Origin: Thermococcus sp.
GTDB taxonomy: Archaea; Methanobacteriota_B; Thermococci; Thermococcales; Thermococcaceae
Direction: 5' to 3'
DNA length: 64,000 nucleotides
Assembly: GCF_017656495.1 (NCBI RefSeq)
Contig: NZ_JACDNS010000001.1
Coordinates: 62,001-126,000 of the forward strand
The notes below the pieces were generated by a model. That model worked only from the letters and a program-made list of their open reading frames with translations. It was not told the origin of the DNA and made no database searches. Below, piece by piece: positions 1 through 8,381 of this stretch. The stretch's first letter is position 1; each line of letters opens with the position of its first letter. The position numbers and the translations under genes were made by a program.

Positions 1-5
1 TCCAT
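1..5 (-). CDS. Start codon of a minus-strand gene running out of the window (5' end only)
   Basis: On the minus strand an ATG lies at 5-3, preceded by GGTGG (14-10) and TAAA, a typical ribosome binding site and spacing for this genome. Only the start codon is inside the window, so nothing can be said about the product. An AT-rich stretch around 88-100 on the minus strand could be its TATA element. The call rests on the start signal alone. Confidence 0.35.
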
Positions 6-45
6 TTTACCACCTGATTAATCTAAAACCCAATTCTGATTTTAA

Positions 46-69
46 GTTTTAGGTTTTCGGTTTTAGGTT
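46..69. repeat. Two 10-bp direct repeats in the intergenic leader
   Basis: The decamer GTTTTAGGTT occurs at 46-55 and again at 60-69, a 14-bp period, within an AT-rich stretch between the partial gene at position 5 and the small gene ending at 110. It may be low-complexity sequence or a binding site; nothing in the window decides this. Confidence 0.3.
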
Positions 70-109
70 CCTGATTTAAGCAAACTAAAATTTAAACTAA
101 AAAGTAGAG

Positions 110-274
110 TTAAAGATAAACATTACCTTCTTTAACAACAACTCTCCATTCTTCCCTTCCATCTTCATAAACGATTTTATAGACACCATCTTCCATGAGA
201 AACCTTTCCAGAGATTTTGCATCCACGTTGGCAACTTTAATTCCCTTCCCAACATTCCATATCTCAGCTCTCAT
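110..274 (-). CDS. Small hypothetical protein, 54 residues
   Basis: The minus-strand reading frame runs from ATG at 274 to TAA at 110 and gives a 54-residue acidic protein beginning MRAEIWNVGKG and ending VVKEGNVYL. A GGTGAT site sits four bases before the ATG and a TATA-like TTTATAAAT lies near 321-330, so both transcription and translation signals are present. Alternating hydrophobic and charged residues and a Y-E-D-G-R-E-E-W stretch suggest a small beta-rich fold, but I recognise no family. It stands alone, divergent from nothing and upstream of the partial gene at position 5. Its function is unknown. Confidence 0.6.
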   Translation of the reverse strand: MRAEIWNVGKGIKVANVDAKSLERFLMEDGVYKIVYEDGREEWRVVVKEGNVYL

Positions 275-320
275 TTACATCACCCTTACCCCTATAGTTT
301 TTCGGATATTAACGTTTTTA

Positions 321-330
321 TTTATAAATT
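321..330 (-). promoter_or_regulatory. TATA box for the 54-residue gene
   Basis: On the minus strand AATTTATAAA (330-321), preceded by an A-rich BRE-like stretch, lies about 47-56 bases before the ATG at 274, giving a leader of roughly 20-25 bases that contains the GGTGAT site. Confidence 0.5.
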
Positions 331-416
331 TTTCTGTTTACATTAAAAATTTCGAAATTATTACAAAATTCTTGCTACCTATGTGTAAGGATTTCATAGA
401 ATGAAAAATTAAGAAT

Positions 417-1469
417 TCAAAATATGAGGAATTTCCCTTTCTCCATTATCTTTTCCCCGTCAACTTCAACCGTTGGATTAAGAATGAGACAATCAAAGTG
501 GTTCAAAGCTGGAGCATCATTATCGTAGTTTGCCCCAATTGCTGTATGAACCGTATTTCTGAGCTTCTCGTCCTCGAGGAGCTTTCCACTCATTTTTGCT
601 CTCGGATTTAGTCCTATACCGAGTTCTCCTAAGTGCCATGCATTTTTAGCCAGCTCTTCTTTTCCCATTTTAAGCGCTCTTTCCTCTGCTCTCTTTATAA
701 CCTCTTCAAGCTTTTTAGCTTCTTCTTTACCTTCAATCTTTTGCACAAAACCTTCTTTAACATATACTTTTACAGGATTTTTGGGGAGTATACTTTCTCC
801 CCCTAATCCTAGAGTTCCGTCAAAAACTATCACTCCCTCACTGTTTCCAACCGCGGGAGAAATGAATACTTCTCCAGCGGGCAAATTGCCACCTTTTCCA
901 GGTTTTCTAAAGTCACCATCGTCTTTGAATGACTTTCTCTTATTTATATCTATCCATAAATCTGTTCCTTTTTCAGTTGCTACATGCACTTCTTTCCCTT
1001 TATCAAAAATTTCAGCTAAGACTTGTGCCTCATACCTAAGCCTCTCATAATCAATTGGAACAGCTCTCAGATACATGTCTACAGTGATTCCAGGGCTCCA
1101 GAAGGAGCGTATTCTTCTATCTCCCCAGAGGAGCTTTTCAAAAATGTGGGTATACTTCTGGTTGTCTCTTCCTACATATCCGATATTTAATCCGAATGCA
1201 TCTTTCCCCAATTTTTTCTCAGTTATTGAGATTACTATATCCGGTTCACTTTTTATGGCCTCAATTACACTTCGCTCTGCAAATTCAAGTGAAGTCTTTG
1301 GCTCTTGAATAATAATTGTGGGCTTAGCGTGAAATTCCCTAGCAGCATTAAAAAGGCTCAATGAAATGCCAAGAACCTCTCCGGGGTTTGTTATTATCAG
1401 CACTTCTTCTCCTTTCTGAACATCTAGAACTTCACGCATGACTATCCTTGAGACCTCCTCGAGCTTCAT
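417..1469 (-). CDS. M29-like aminopeptidase family protein
   Basis: A 350-residue cytosolic protein resembling the thermophilic metalloaminopeptidases of family M29 (COG2309), which remove N-terminal residues with two divalent metal ions. Visible features are the early K-G-E-E-V-L-I segment that opens the N-terminal domain, a central G-E-V-F-I-S-P stretch, and a C-terminal part carrying H-L-G-E-L-G-I-G-L-N-P, H-T-A-I-G and N-H-F-D motifs that supply metal-ligand type His and Glu residues. The start at 1469 is preferred over an upstream ATG at 1502 because AGGTGG lies directly before it. It is transcribed divergently from the MBL-fold gene at 1569. Substrate is not deducible; some relatives are annotated as other metal-dependent hydrolases. 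Confidence 0.75.
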   Translation of the reverse strand: MKLEEVSRIVMREVLDVQKGEEVLIITNPGEVLGISLSLFNAAREFHAKPTIIIQEPKTSLEFAERSVIEAIKSEPDIVISITEKKLGKDAFGLNIGYVGRDNQKYTHIFEKLLWGDRRIRSFWSPGITVDMYLRAVPIDYERLRYEAQVLAEIFDKGKEVHVATEKGTDLWIDINKRKSFKDDGDFRKPGKGGNLPAGEVFISPAVGNSEGVIVFDGTLGLGGESILPKNPVKVYVKEGFVQKIEGKEEAKKLEEVIKRAEERALKMGKEELAKNAWHLGELGIGLNPRAKMSGKLLEDEKLRNTVHTAIGANYDNDAPALNHFDCLILNPTVEVDGEKIMEKGKFLIF

Positions 1470-1568
1470 AAAACCACCTAAAATTGGGATTCGTTTCTTC
1501 ATTTAATAACAATTATGGAAGAGAAAAGCATAATTACTTTGGATCCTTAATTCCTTGGGTGGTTGCCA

Positions 1569-2396
1569 ATGACAAGAATATACACCCTTGTCGAAGATTA
1601 TTCTGGTTATGAGAGTCCTTTCTTAGGTCACCATGGCATAAGTTTTCTAATTGAACACAGAGAAAAGCGCATTCTTTTTGACGTCGGACAAAGCGAAAAG
1701 CCAATTTTATACAATATGGGCATATTGGGGTTAGAGCCAGAGAGCATTGACTACATATTTTTATCACACTGCCACTATGACCATACTGGTGGCTTATTGG
1801 GGATGCTTAAAACCATCAAAAGGAGAATTCCAGTCATTGCACATCCTTTAATATTCAGAAGGCATTTTATAACAGAGCCATATCTGAGGCATGTTGGAAT
1901 TCCATTTTCAAAAGAAGAGATTGAAAAATTTGCAGAGTTATACCTAGTGGATGAGCCGTTTCAAATCGTTGAAGATATCTATTCTACTGGGGAAATAAGG
2001 AAGAGAGAAGACTTTGAGAAAGCAACTTTGGAGCTTTATACAGTAAAAGATGGCAAACTTGTGGGGGATGAACTTTTAGATGACATGAGCTTGGTTATAA
2101 AAACCTCGCAAGGGCTGGTAGTCGTTAGCGGTTGCTCTCATGCTGGAATTGTGAGCATAATTAAGCATGCCGTTGAAATTACAGGCATCAAGAGAGTGAG
2201 GGCAGTTATTGGAGGATTCCATCTCATTGACGCCAGCAGTGAGAGGATAAAGCAAACTGTCAAAGCTTTCCAGGAGCTTGGTGTCGAAGAAGTTTATACA
2301 GGACATTGTACTGGACTAAAAGCAGAAGCTGAATTTTTGAAAGCTTACGGAGATAGGTTCCATAAACTTCATAGTGGTATGGTAATTGAATTTTAG
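1569..2396 (+). CDS. MBL-fold metallohydrolase, COG1237 type
   Basis: A 275-residue metallo-beta-lactamase-fold protein. The zinc-binding H-x-H-x-D-H motif (HCHYDH) is at about residues 67-72, followed by T-G-G; a later S-G-C-S-H-A-G motif and a G-G-F-H motif supply the remaining ligands. This arrangement is that of the family that includes the archaeal dihydropterin-linked aminobenzene ribofuranosyl phosphate synthase (MJ0301-like), but Thermococcales lack methanogenesis, so that specific activity is only a family association. The ATG at 1569 follows GGTGG at 1559-1563 with good spacing; a TTG at 1563 is less likely. Its stop is nine bases before the corA start, implying co-transcription. 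Confidence 0.8.
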   Translation: MTRIYTLVEDYSGYESPFLGHHGISFLIEHREKRILFDVGQSEKPILYNMGILGLEPESIDYIFLSHCHYDHTGGLLGMLKTIKRRIPVIAHPLIFRRHFITEPYLRHVGIPFSKEEIEKFAELYLVDEPFQIVEDIYSTGEIRKREDFEKATLELYTVKDGKLVGDELLDDMSLVIKTSQGLVVVSGCSHAGIVSIIKHAVEITGIKRVRAVIGGFHLIDASSERIKQTVKAFQELGVEEVYTGHCTGLKAEAEFLKAYGDRFHKLHSGMVIEF

Positions 2397-2405
2397 GTGT
2401 TGAAA

Positions 2406-3374
2406 ATGGAGAATCCGAGGATTACTCTCTTTGCATATTCAAAGGATAAATTTACGGAAAAGAGGCTTGAAAGTCTTGAAGAAGCCCTCAATTACAAGGA
2501 TCACTCTGTGGTGTGGATAAACATTGATGGTATTGCATACCTAAATGAATTAAAGAACATTTTTGGTTTTTATGACACTTCAATAAGGTTAATCCTTCGT
2601 TCAAAAAGCAGGCCAAAAGTTGAAATTTTCGGGGATTATTTGTTTATTCTCATCTATCAGGTCTATGAGTCCTCTGGAGGATTAAAAAGAGAGAAAACTG
2701 CAATATTCCTGAAGGATAACTACGTGATAACTCTGCAGGAAGTAGAGGGTGATGTTTTTAACTCCATTAGAGAAAGCATTAGAAAAGGAGAGGGCCTTGT
2801 TAGAGAGAAAAAAGCGGATTATTTAATTTTTCTCCTCCTCGATGCAGTGATTAACAATTATGTTCCAATTTTGGATAAGATAAATGCAAAAATGGAGGCA
2901 ATAGAGGATAAGATACTCCGTAACAGCGACAGAGAAATGCTTAGGAAAATTCACACAATACGCAGAAGAATCCTCTTCATGAGGCGTGCTATTTTTCCCC
3001 TGCTTGAGGTCTTTAGGGAGCTACAGCTTGAAGGTACAAGGTTCTTTGAAGAGGACACAAGACCGTATCTTAGGGAACTTAATGCTCATGTTCTGGAGGT
3101 TCTCGATTTAATAGAAAGCCAGCGCGAGATGGCAAATGGTCTCATAGATATTTACTACTCCACGATCTCAATGAGAATAAATGAAATCATGAGGGTACTA
3201 ACAGTAATCTCCACAATCTTCATACCCCTAACCTTTATAACGGGAGTGTATGGTATGAACTTCCGCTACATGCCAGAGCTGAGTTGGCGTTATGGGTATC
3301 CTGCAGTTCTGCTTGTTATGTTGATGATATCACTTAGCATGCTCTATTATTTCAAAAGAAAAGGTTGGCTTTAG
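2406..3374 (+). CDS. corA: CorA-family magnesium/cobalt transporter
   Basis: A 322-residue inner-membrane divalent cation channel. The large N-terminal cytoplasmic domain is followed by a long helical region (rich in R and E, residues about 150-250) and two C-terminal membrane helices. The signature Y-G-M-N at about residue 282, at the end of the first membrane helix, is the selectivity motif of CorA proteins. The ATG at 2406 is chosen because GGTG at 2395-2398 precedes it; the GTG at 2397 has no site of its own. Its TAG overlaps the convergent racemase stop codon by two bases (3372-3373), a very tight convergent arrangement. Confidence 0.92.
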   Translation: MENPRITLFAYSKDKFTEKRLESLEEALNYKDHSVVWINIDGIAYLNELKNIFGFYDTSIRLILRSKSRPKVEIFGDYLFILIYQVYESSGGLKREKTAIFLKDNYVITLQEVEGDVFNSIRESIRKGEGLVREKKADYLIFLLLDAVINNYVPILDKINAKMEAIEDKILRNSDREMLRKIHTIRRRILFMRRAIFPLLEVFRELQLEGTRFFEEDTRPYLRELNAHVLEVLDLIESQREMANGLIDIYYSTISMRINEIMRVLTVISTIFIPLTFITGVYGMNFRYMPELSWRYGYPAVLLVMLMISLSMLYYFKRKGWL

Positions 3375-4063
3375 AGACTCAAAGCAAGCTTTACAGCTTT
3401 TTCGGCTATAACGTCCATCGGATCAATTAGTGGAACTTCCAAATCCTCGGGTTTCAGTGCAACACTCACCTCAGTGCAACCCGCAATGATGCCTTCGCTT
3501 TCCTTTTCAAGCTTTTTGGCCACTTCTAGAATTAGCTCTCTTCCAAGCTCGAACTTGTTAGCTTTGATTCCTTTGTAGATGCCTCTCATAACTTTCTCTT
3601 GCTCTTCTTCAGTTGGTATTATCGCTTTTATCCCTCTCCTTTCCAGAGCTTTCTGGTAGATTCCGCTAACCACTGTTCCTGTTGTTGCTAGCAGTCCAAC
3701 TCGTTTAATCCCCAGCTGCTTAACATATTCGGCAGTTTCCTCAATCATGTTGATTAGTGGAATGTTTATTGCCTTCTGGATCTCATCGGCGAAGAAGTGC
3801 GCTGTGTTGCAGGGCATTATTATAAAATCTACCCCCCAGCTTTCAAGCTTTTTTGCACTATCAATGAGTTCTGGCAGGGGATTTTCACCTTTACCGAGAA
3901 TATAAGCTGTCCTATCGGGAATTTTTGGATTGTTGTAGATTATAATCCTTGGATGATCTTGGTCTCTTTTTGCTGGGGTTTTCAGAACTATTCTTTTAAA
4001 TAGCTCAACAGTTGCCATTGGACCCATACCGCCAAGGATACCTATTATTTTTTCTTTCCCCAT
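3371..4063 (-). CDS. Aspartate/glutamate racemase family protein
   Basis: A 230-residue cofactor-independent amino acid racemase of the Asp/Glu racemase superfamily. The N-terminal [11 protein letters not shown] motif and the two catalytic cysteines, in M-P-C-N-T-A-H (about residue 80) and A-G-C-T-E-V (about 190), are all present, so the enzyme should be active. Aspartate is the usual substrate in Thermococcales, which contain free D-aspartate. The ATG at 4063 has GAGTGG before it; the GTG at 4072 is weaker. The gene follows the cobalamin adenosyltransferase gene with a 9-base gap, so the two share an operon. Confidence 0.88.
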   Translation of the reverse strand: MGKEKIIGILGGMGPMATVELFKRIVLKTPAKRDQDHPRIIIYNNPKIPDRTAYILGKGENPLPELIDSAKKLESWGVDFIIMPCNTAHFFADEIQKAINIPLINMIEETAEYVKQLGIKRVGLLATTGTVVSGIYQKALERRGIKAIIPTEEEQEKVMRGIYKGIKANKFELGRELILEVAKKLEKESEGIIAGCTEVSVALKPEDLEVPLIDPMDVIAEKAVKLALSL

Positions 4064-4072
4064 TTTAACCAC

Positions 4073-4594
4073 TCAACTTTTTGCATACTTGAGTTTGCCT
4101 TCTTTCCATTCAATATAGCGTGCCATAATAAACAGCAAGTCGCTTAAGCGGTTAAGGTATTTTAGAGCATCTTCGCCAAATCCATATTCCAATACGAGCC
4201 TTGCGACTTTTCTCTCCGCTCTCCTCACAACAGCTCTGCAGACGTCAAGTTTTGCGCTCGCTATTGTTGAGCCAGGGATTACAAAGGCTTTTAGCTGAAC
4301 TTCATCTTCGAATTTTTTAATCAGGCTTTCCATCCATTCTACTTCATCTCTCCCAATCTTCTTGTATTTGCCCTTGCTTGCTATTTCTCCCATAAGCGAG
4401 TAAAGTTCAACTTGAATTTTCTCCACAATTTCCTTAAGCTCCTCATCCCTGATGTAGTGCTTTGCTTCTCCAAGAAAAGAGCTCGCTTCATCAATTGTTC
4501 CGTTGGCTTCAATAATCGGTGAAAACTTTGCTAGTCTTTCTCCGGTAAAAATTCCAGTTGTCCCTTTATCACCAGTCTTTGTCGTGATTGGCAT
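4073..4594 (-). CDS. Cob(I)alamin adenosyltransferase, PduO type
   Basis: A 173-residue ATP:cob(I)alamin adenosyltransferase that makes adenosylcobalamin, the cofactor of class II ribonucleotide reductase and methylmalonyl-CoA mutase. The N-terminal T-K-T-G-D-K-G-T-T nucleotide-binding motif, the N-G-T-I-D-E segment (about residues 31-36) and the C-terminal R-A-E-R and L-N-R-L-S-D-L-L motifs match the PduO family. The length is typical. The start follows GGTGAT with ATA spacing. It is the first gene of a two-gene unit with the racemase, and no other cobalamin gene is nearby. Confidence 0.92.
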   Translation of the reverse strand: MPITTKTGDKGTTGIFTGERLAKFSPIIEANGTIDEASSFLGEAKHYIRDEELKEIVEKIQVELYSLMGEIASKGKYKKIGRDEVEWMESLIKKFEDEVQLKAFVIPGSTIASAKLDVCRAVVRRAERKVARLVLEYGFGEDALKYLNRLSDLLFIMARYIEWKEGKLKYAKS

Positions 4595-4706
4595 ATAATC
4601 ACCAAGTTCAGTTAAAAGTGCTGGCCTTTTTATCCCTTTTGTTGCTTTTTTGTTGTCTAATGTCGCTATCTATACACCAGGGGTGATACAAAAGCACTAG
4701 GAAAAG

Positions 4707-4718
4707 CTATTTATACTT
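4707..4718 (+). promoter_or_regulatory. TATA box for the secreted multidomain protein
   Basis: The run AGGAAAAGC followed by TATTTATAC lies about 30-40 bases before the ATG at 4748, consistent with a BRE plus TATA box and a short leader containing GGTGAT. Confidence 0.5.
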
Positions 4719-4747
4719 GAGAGCGTTTTTAGAATTTTGGTGATACT

Positions 4748-6850
4748 ATGAAGAGATGGGGTCTGTTTTTAATTATTGTAATGATTTTGAGCATAGTTCC
4801 AGTGAGTACAATAGGCTTTGTAAATGCAGCAACTTATGTCCCAATTCCTGAGATACAGGGCTATAGTGATGAATCTCCCTATGTGGGACAGGTGGTGATT
4901 ACGAGAGGGGTAGTGACAGCAATTGACGATATTGGGCCATACTATGGATTCTTCATACAGAATGGCACTGGACCATGGAGCGGTATCTTCGTTTTCACGT
5001 ATAAATCCCCTCCACAGTATAACGATGGTTCTCCTGTAAAGATAGGAGATGTAGTCGAAGTTGAAGGTACTGTAAAGGAATATTACAACAAAGGATACCC
5101 CGGCTCTTTAACAGAGATATCTTATGTAACTTCAATTGTCAAATTAGGAGAAGCACCAATACCAGAACCGGTTGTCCTTCCAACAGGAAACGTTTCACAG
5201 GAGCAATGGGAAAGTGTTTTGGTAAAGGTGGTTGGTGTTACGGTAGTTGATCCAGATTTGGGATATGGTGAGTGGCTTGTTGATGATGGAAGTGGTTCAG
5301 TCAGAATAGATGACTTAATTTACAGCTACACTCCAGAATATGGCCAGAAATTTGACTACATCATTGGACCAGTTTATTATTCCTATGGTAACTTTAAGAT
5401 TGAGCCGAGAGGACCGGAGGACATAAAGGAATACATACCTGAGATAAAAATTGCTGAGCTCAATGTGGACAAATCTCTCATTAAAGGCACTCCAGCACCA
5501 ATAAACGTTCTCATTAAAAATGACGGTGTATTCAGTGAAAACATAACTTTGCTTATCTATGCAAATGATGAAGTCTTATTAAATACAAGCTTAATCTTAG
5601 ACCCTGGAATGAATTATTCCACAACTGTTACATGGATTCCATCATTTACTGGAGAAGCACTCATCAAGGCGGAAATTGTAGGATATGACACCAAATATGT
5701 CCCCGTTACTGTATATGAGAATCCACAAACTGTAGCTTTCAGCATCGTTACTTACTACCATTATCGCTATGAAGATTACTGGACAGTTCTTTCTCCACTC
5801 TATGAGCAGTTTAATGCTTTAATAACTGAGCTCCAGCAGTATAATGTGGACTTGGGACCTCTCCAGGAGGAAATAGGAAAAATTGAGAGCAATATGCAAC
5901 TGATAAATGAAGAGTATTCAAAGTACGAGAGCCTTAAGGTCTATACAAGAGGAGGTTACTATCTTCCACTCATGCCTCACATAAGAAAGGCAGCACTGTT
6001 AAGCAGGGAAACAATTTCAATGATTAATGACGTACTTCCACTCCTGAACTCAACTCTCGAACAAGTTAAAGCAATGATTCAACAGCAACAGAATGTAACT
6101 GGTGGAAATGAGACAGTAGTGCAAAATGTCACTGTAACAGTTCCAAAGCTTGTGAAGGTTCTTATAGACTCAGGACACAATCAGTACTATAATGACGAAA
6201 AAATGAGCAGTCTGATAAACAAGATTGAAAATGAGCTTGGTTGGAAAGTAGATATCAATCGTGGAACACTAACAAGTGAAAAGCTCCAAGAGTACAACAT
6301 CCTCATTATCACAAACCCCAGAAGTGATATAACAGATGAGGAAGCACAGGCAATCAAAGAATTCGTTAAGAATGGAGGAGGATTGCTAATACTTGGAGAC
6401 TGGTACAAGTATGTGAACACAAAGAGCTTGAACAAAGTTGTCGAAGAATTTGGAATCAAATTCAATAAAGATGAACTCATGGATGATGACCGCAACACTG
6501 GAAGGTCATACTTCCCACTTGTTGGTGAATTCAACTTTGAGCACCCAGTAACTAAATTCCTCAATGAAACATCAGAGCTCTATTACAACGGTGACACACT
6601 TGATGTGTCTGGAAGTGCGGTGTGGGTGATAAGAGGATATGAAAGCTCATATGCCGTTGACGAAACTGGAGCAGTGATTAAAGAGAAAGGTTCAAAGCCA
6701 ATCGTTGCAGCAGCAGTTGAAGTTGGAGAAGGCAGAGTTGTTGCTTATGGTTCAAGCAAGGCAATAAGTGATGACTACTACGGCAAATACATTACAACAA
6801 ACTGGCCATTCATCAAGGGAGTTCTTCTCTGGCTCGCAGGAGAAATCTGA
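4748..6850 (+). CDS. Secreted multidomain protein: OB-fold repeats, CARDB-like domain, coiled coil, C-terminal DUF4350-like domain
   Basis: A 700-residue exported protein. Residues 1-27 form a signal peptide (K-R, hydrophobic core, V-N-A cleavage site). Residues about 30-230 hold two OB-fold-like segments of the kind found beside extracellular nucleases (each with G-D-V-V or D-D-G-S-G motifs). Residues about 233-325 look like a CARDB/Ig-like domain (I-N-V-L-I-K-N-D-G). A Q/E-rich helical stretch at about 345-450 is probably coiled coil, and the C-terminal 240 residues resemble the Rossmann-like DUF4350/IFT52 fold, with V-L-I-D-S-G-H-N and G-G-G-L-L-I-L-G-D. There is no C-terminal membrane anchor, so it is probably released or held in the envelope. 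GGTGATACT precedes the ATG and a TATA box lies at 4708-4718. Function unknown. Confidence 0.75.
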   Translation: MKRWGLFLIIVMILSIVPVSTIGFVNAATYVPIPEIQGYSDESPYVGQVVITRGVVTAIDDIGPYYGFFIQNGTGPWSGIFVFTYKSPPQYNDGSPVKIGDVVEVEGTVKEYYNKGYPGSLTEISYVTSIVKLGEAPIPEPVVLPTGNVSQEQWESVLVKVVGVTVVDPDLGYGEWLVDDGSGSVRIDDLIYSYTPEYGQKFDYIIGPVYYSYGNFKIEPRGPEDIKEYIPEIKIAELNVDKSLIKGTPAPINVLIKNDGVFSENITLLIYANDEVLLNTSLILDPGMNYSTTVTWIPSFTGEALIKAEIVGYDTKYVPVTVYENPQTVAFSIVTYYHYRYEDYWTVLSPLYEQFNALITELQQYNVDLGPLQEEIGKIESNMQLINEEYSKYESLKVYTRGGYYLPLMPHIRKAALLSRETISMINDVLPLLNSTLEQVKAMIQQQQNVTGGNETVVQNVTVTVPKLVKVLIDSGHNQYYNDEKMSSLINKIENELGWKVDINRGTLTSEKLQEYNILIITNPRSDITDEEAQAIKEFVKNGGGLLILGDWYKYVNTKSLNKVVEEFGIKFNKDELMDDDRNTGRSYFPLVGEFNFEHPVTKFLNETSELYYNGDTLDVSGSAVWVIRGYESSYAVDETGAVIKEKGSKPIVAAAVEVGEGRVVAYGSSKAISDDYYGKYITTNWPFIKGVLLWLAGEI

Positions 6851-6958
6851 CTTTTCTCCTTAATTTTATTTTTGTATTACATTTCAACACCCATCGAAGC
6901 GAAACGATTTTATATTTAAGGATTGCACTTTTCTATGCATAGATGAGAGGTGAGGGTC

Positions 6959-8377
6959 ATGCATGAACTTGTTGAGTTTGCTGTTGAAAAGGCTTTAGAA
7001 CTTGGGGCAAAATATGCAGAGGCAAGGTTTGAAGAACATAGTGGAGTAAATATTGTTATGAAAAATGGCAATCCAGAGGGATTAGGCATAAGAGCTGACA
7101 GAGGAATTGGGGTTAGAGTTCTTGTAAATGGTGGAATGGGGTTTGCATCAACAAATGTTCTGACAAAAGAAAGTGTCAGTGAAGTAGTTAAAAAAGCCGT
7201 TAAGCTTGCAAAAGCTGCTTCAAAAGTTAGGAATAGACCAATAGAGTTTAGCGAAGAGAGATTTCATGAAGTCTACTACGAGGTTAGGATGAAGAAGGAT
7301 TTTAGGGATTATTCCGGAGAAGAAAAGATGGAGTATCTAAAGCTCATCGAAGAAGAAGTTCTGAACAGTGGAGTCAATGTTCCAATGAGATTTTTGAGCT
7401 ATCAAGACTGGATTGCCCACAAGTATTTTGTCAACAATGAAGGAGCAAAAGTTGAGAGTGTTATTCCAAGAGTTTCTATAACTTACAATTTGGTGGTGTT
7501 TGAAGAGGGTCAAGTTGAACAAGCACCATTTGTTAAGACTTCTTTCACTGGTGGTCTTGAACTGATAGAAAAAGCAGAACCCTGGAAGAGAGCACTGAAT
7601 GATGTTAAAGCCTTGCAGAGATTAATAAAGGAAGGAAAGAAGCCGCCAGAGGGAAAGGTAGATGTTGTCATAAGTCCAGAAGTTGCGGGAATAGCTGTCC
7701 ACGAGAGCGTTGGACATCCCTATGAAGCAGATAGGATTTTTGGGAGGGAAGCAGCTCAAGCTGGAGAAAGCTTCGTCAAGCCAGATATGTTAGGAAAGAG
7801 AATTGGAAGCGAGGTAGTAACTGTTATTGAAGACCCAACGATACCAAACAGCTGGGGCTTCTACTTGTATGATGATGAAGGAGTTAAAGCGAGGCCAAGA
7901 TATCTAATCAAAGACGGAATAATTACCGAGTTCCTAATGAACAGAGAATATGCTTATTACCTGGGTACTCATTCTAATGCTGCTGCAAGAGCAATAAACT
8001 ACGACAGAGAGCCCATAGTGAGAATGGCCAATACCTACTTGGCTCCGGGTGATTATTCCTTTGATGAGCTGATTGAAGATGTGAAGCTTGGAGTTTACAT
8101 GGTTTCTTTTAACGAATGGAACATTGACGACAGGAGGTACCAGCAGAGGTACATTGGTAGAGAAGCTTACTTGATTGAAAATGGCGAAATAAAGCATCCA
8201 GTAAGGAGACCTATCCTTGAGATTACAACAAAAGGTCTGTGGAGCAGTGTTGACGCAGTAGGAAAAGAGGTTGAATTTTATCCAGGGACATGCGGAAAAG
8301 GTGAACCCGGCCAGGGAGTTCCAGTATGGATGGGAGGAGCGAGTGCAAGACTTAGGGACGTTGTATTAAGGAGGTGA
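6959..8377 (+). CDS. tldD: TldD family metalloprotease subunit
   Basis: A 472-residue cytosolic protein of the TldD/PmbA family. The zinc-binding H-E-S-V-G-H (H-E-x3-H) motif at about residue 247 marks it as the catalytic TldD-like subunit, which pairs with a TldE-like partner to form a protease that degrades unfolded peptides through a narrow tunnel. The C-terminal half carries the typical G-K-G-E-P-G-Q-G stretch. The start is the ATG at 6959, spaced correctly from AGGTGA at 6948-6953; the GTG at 6950 overlaps that site. The partner gene starts four bases after its stop. The natural substrates in archaea are not established. Confidence 0.92.
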   Translation: MHELVEFAVEKALELGAKYAEARFEEHSGVNIVMKNGNPEGLGIRADRGIGVRVLVNGGMGFASTNVLTKESVSEVVKKAVKLAKAASKVRNRPIEFSEERFHEVYYEVRMKKDFRDYSGEEKMEYLKLIEEEVLNSGVNVPMRFLSYQDWIAHKYFVNNEGAKVESVIPRVSITYNLVVFEEGQVEQAPFVKTSFTGGLELIEKAEPWKRALNDVKALQRLIKEGKKPPEGKVDVVISPEVAGIAVHESVGHPYEADRIFGREAAQAGESFVKPDMLGKRIGSEVVTVIEDPTIPNSWGFYLYDDEGVKARPRYLIKDGIITEFLMNREYAYYLGTHSNAAARAINYDREPIVRMANTYLAPGDYSFDELIEDVKLGVYMVSFNEWNIDDRRYQQRYIGREAYLIENGEIKHPVRRPILEITTKGLWSSVDAVGKEVEFYPGTCGKGEPGQGVPVWMGGASARLRDVVLRR

Positions 8378-8381
8378 GAAA

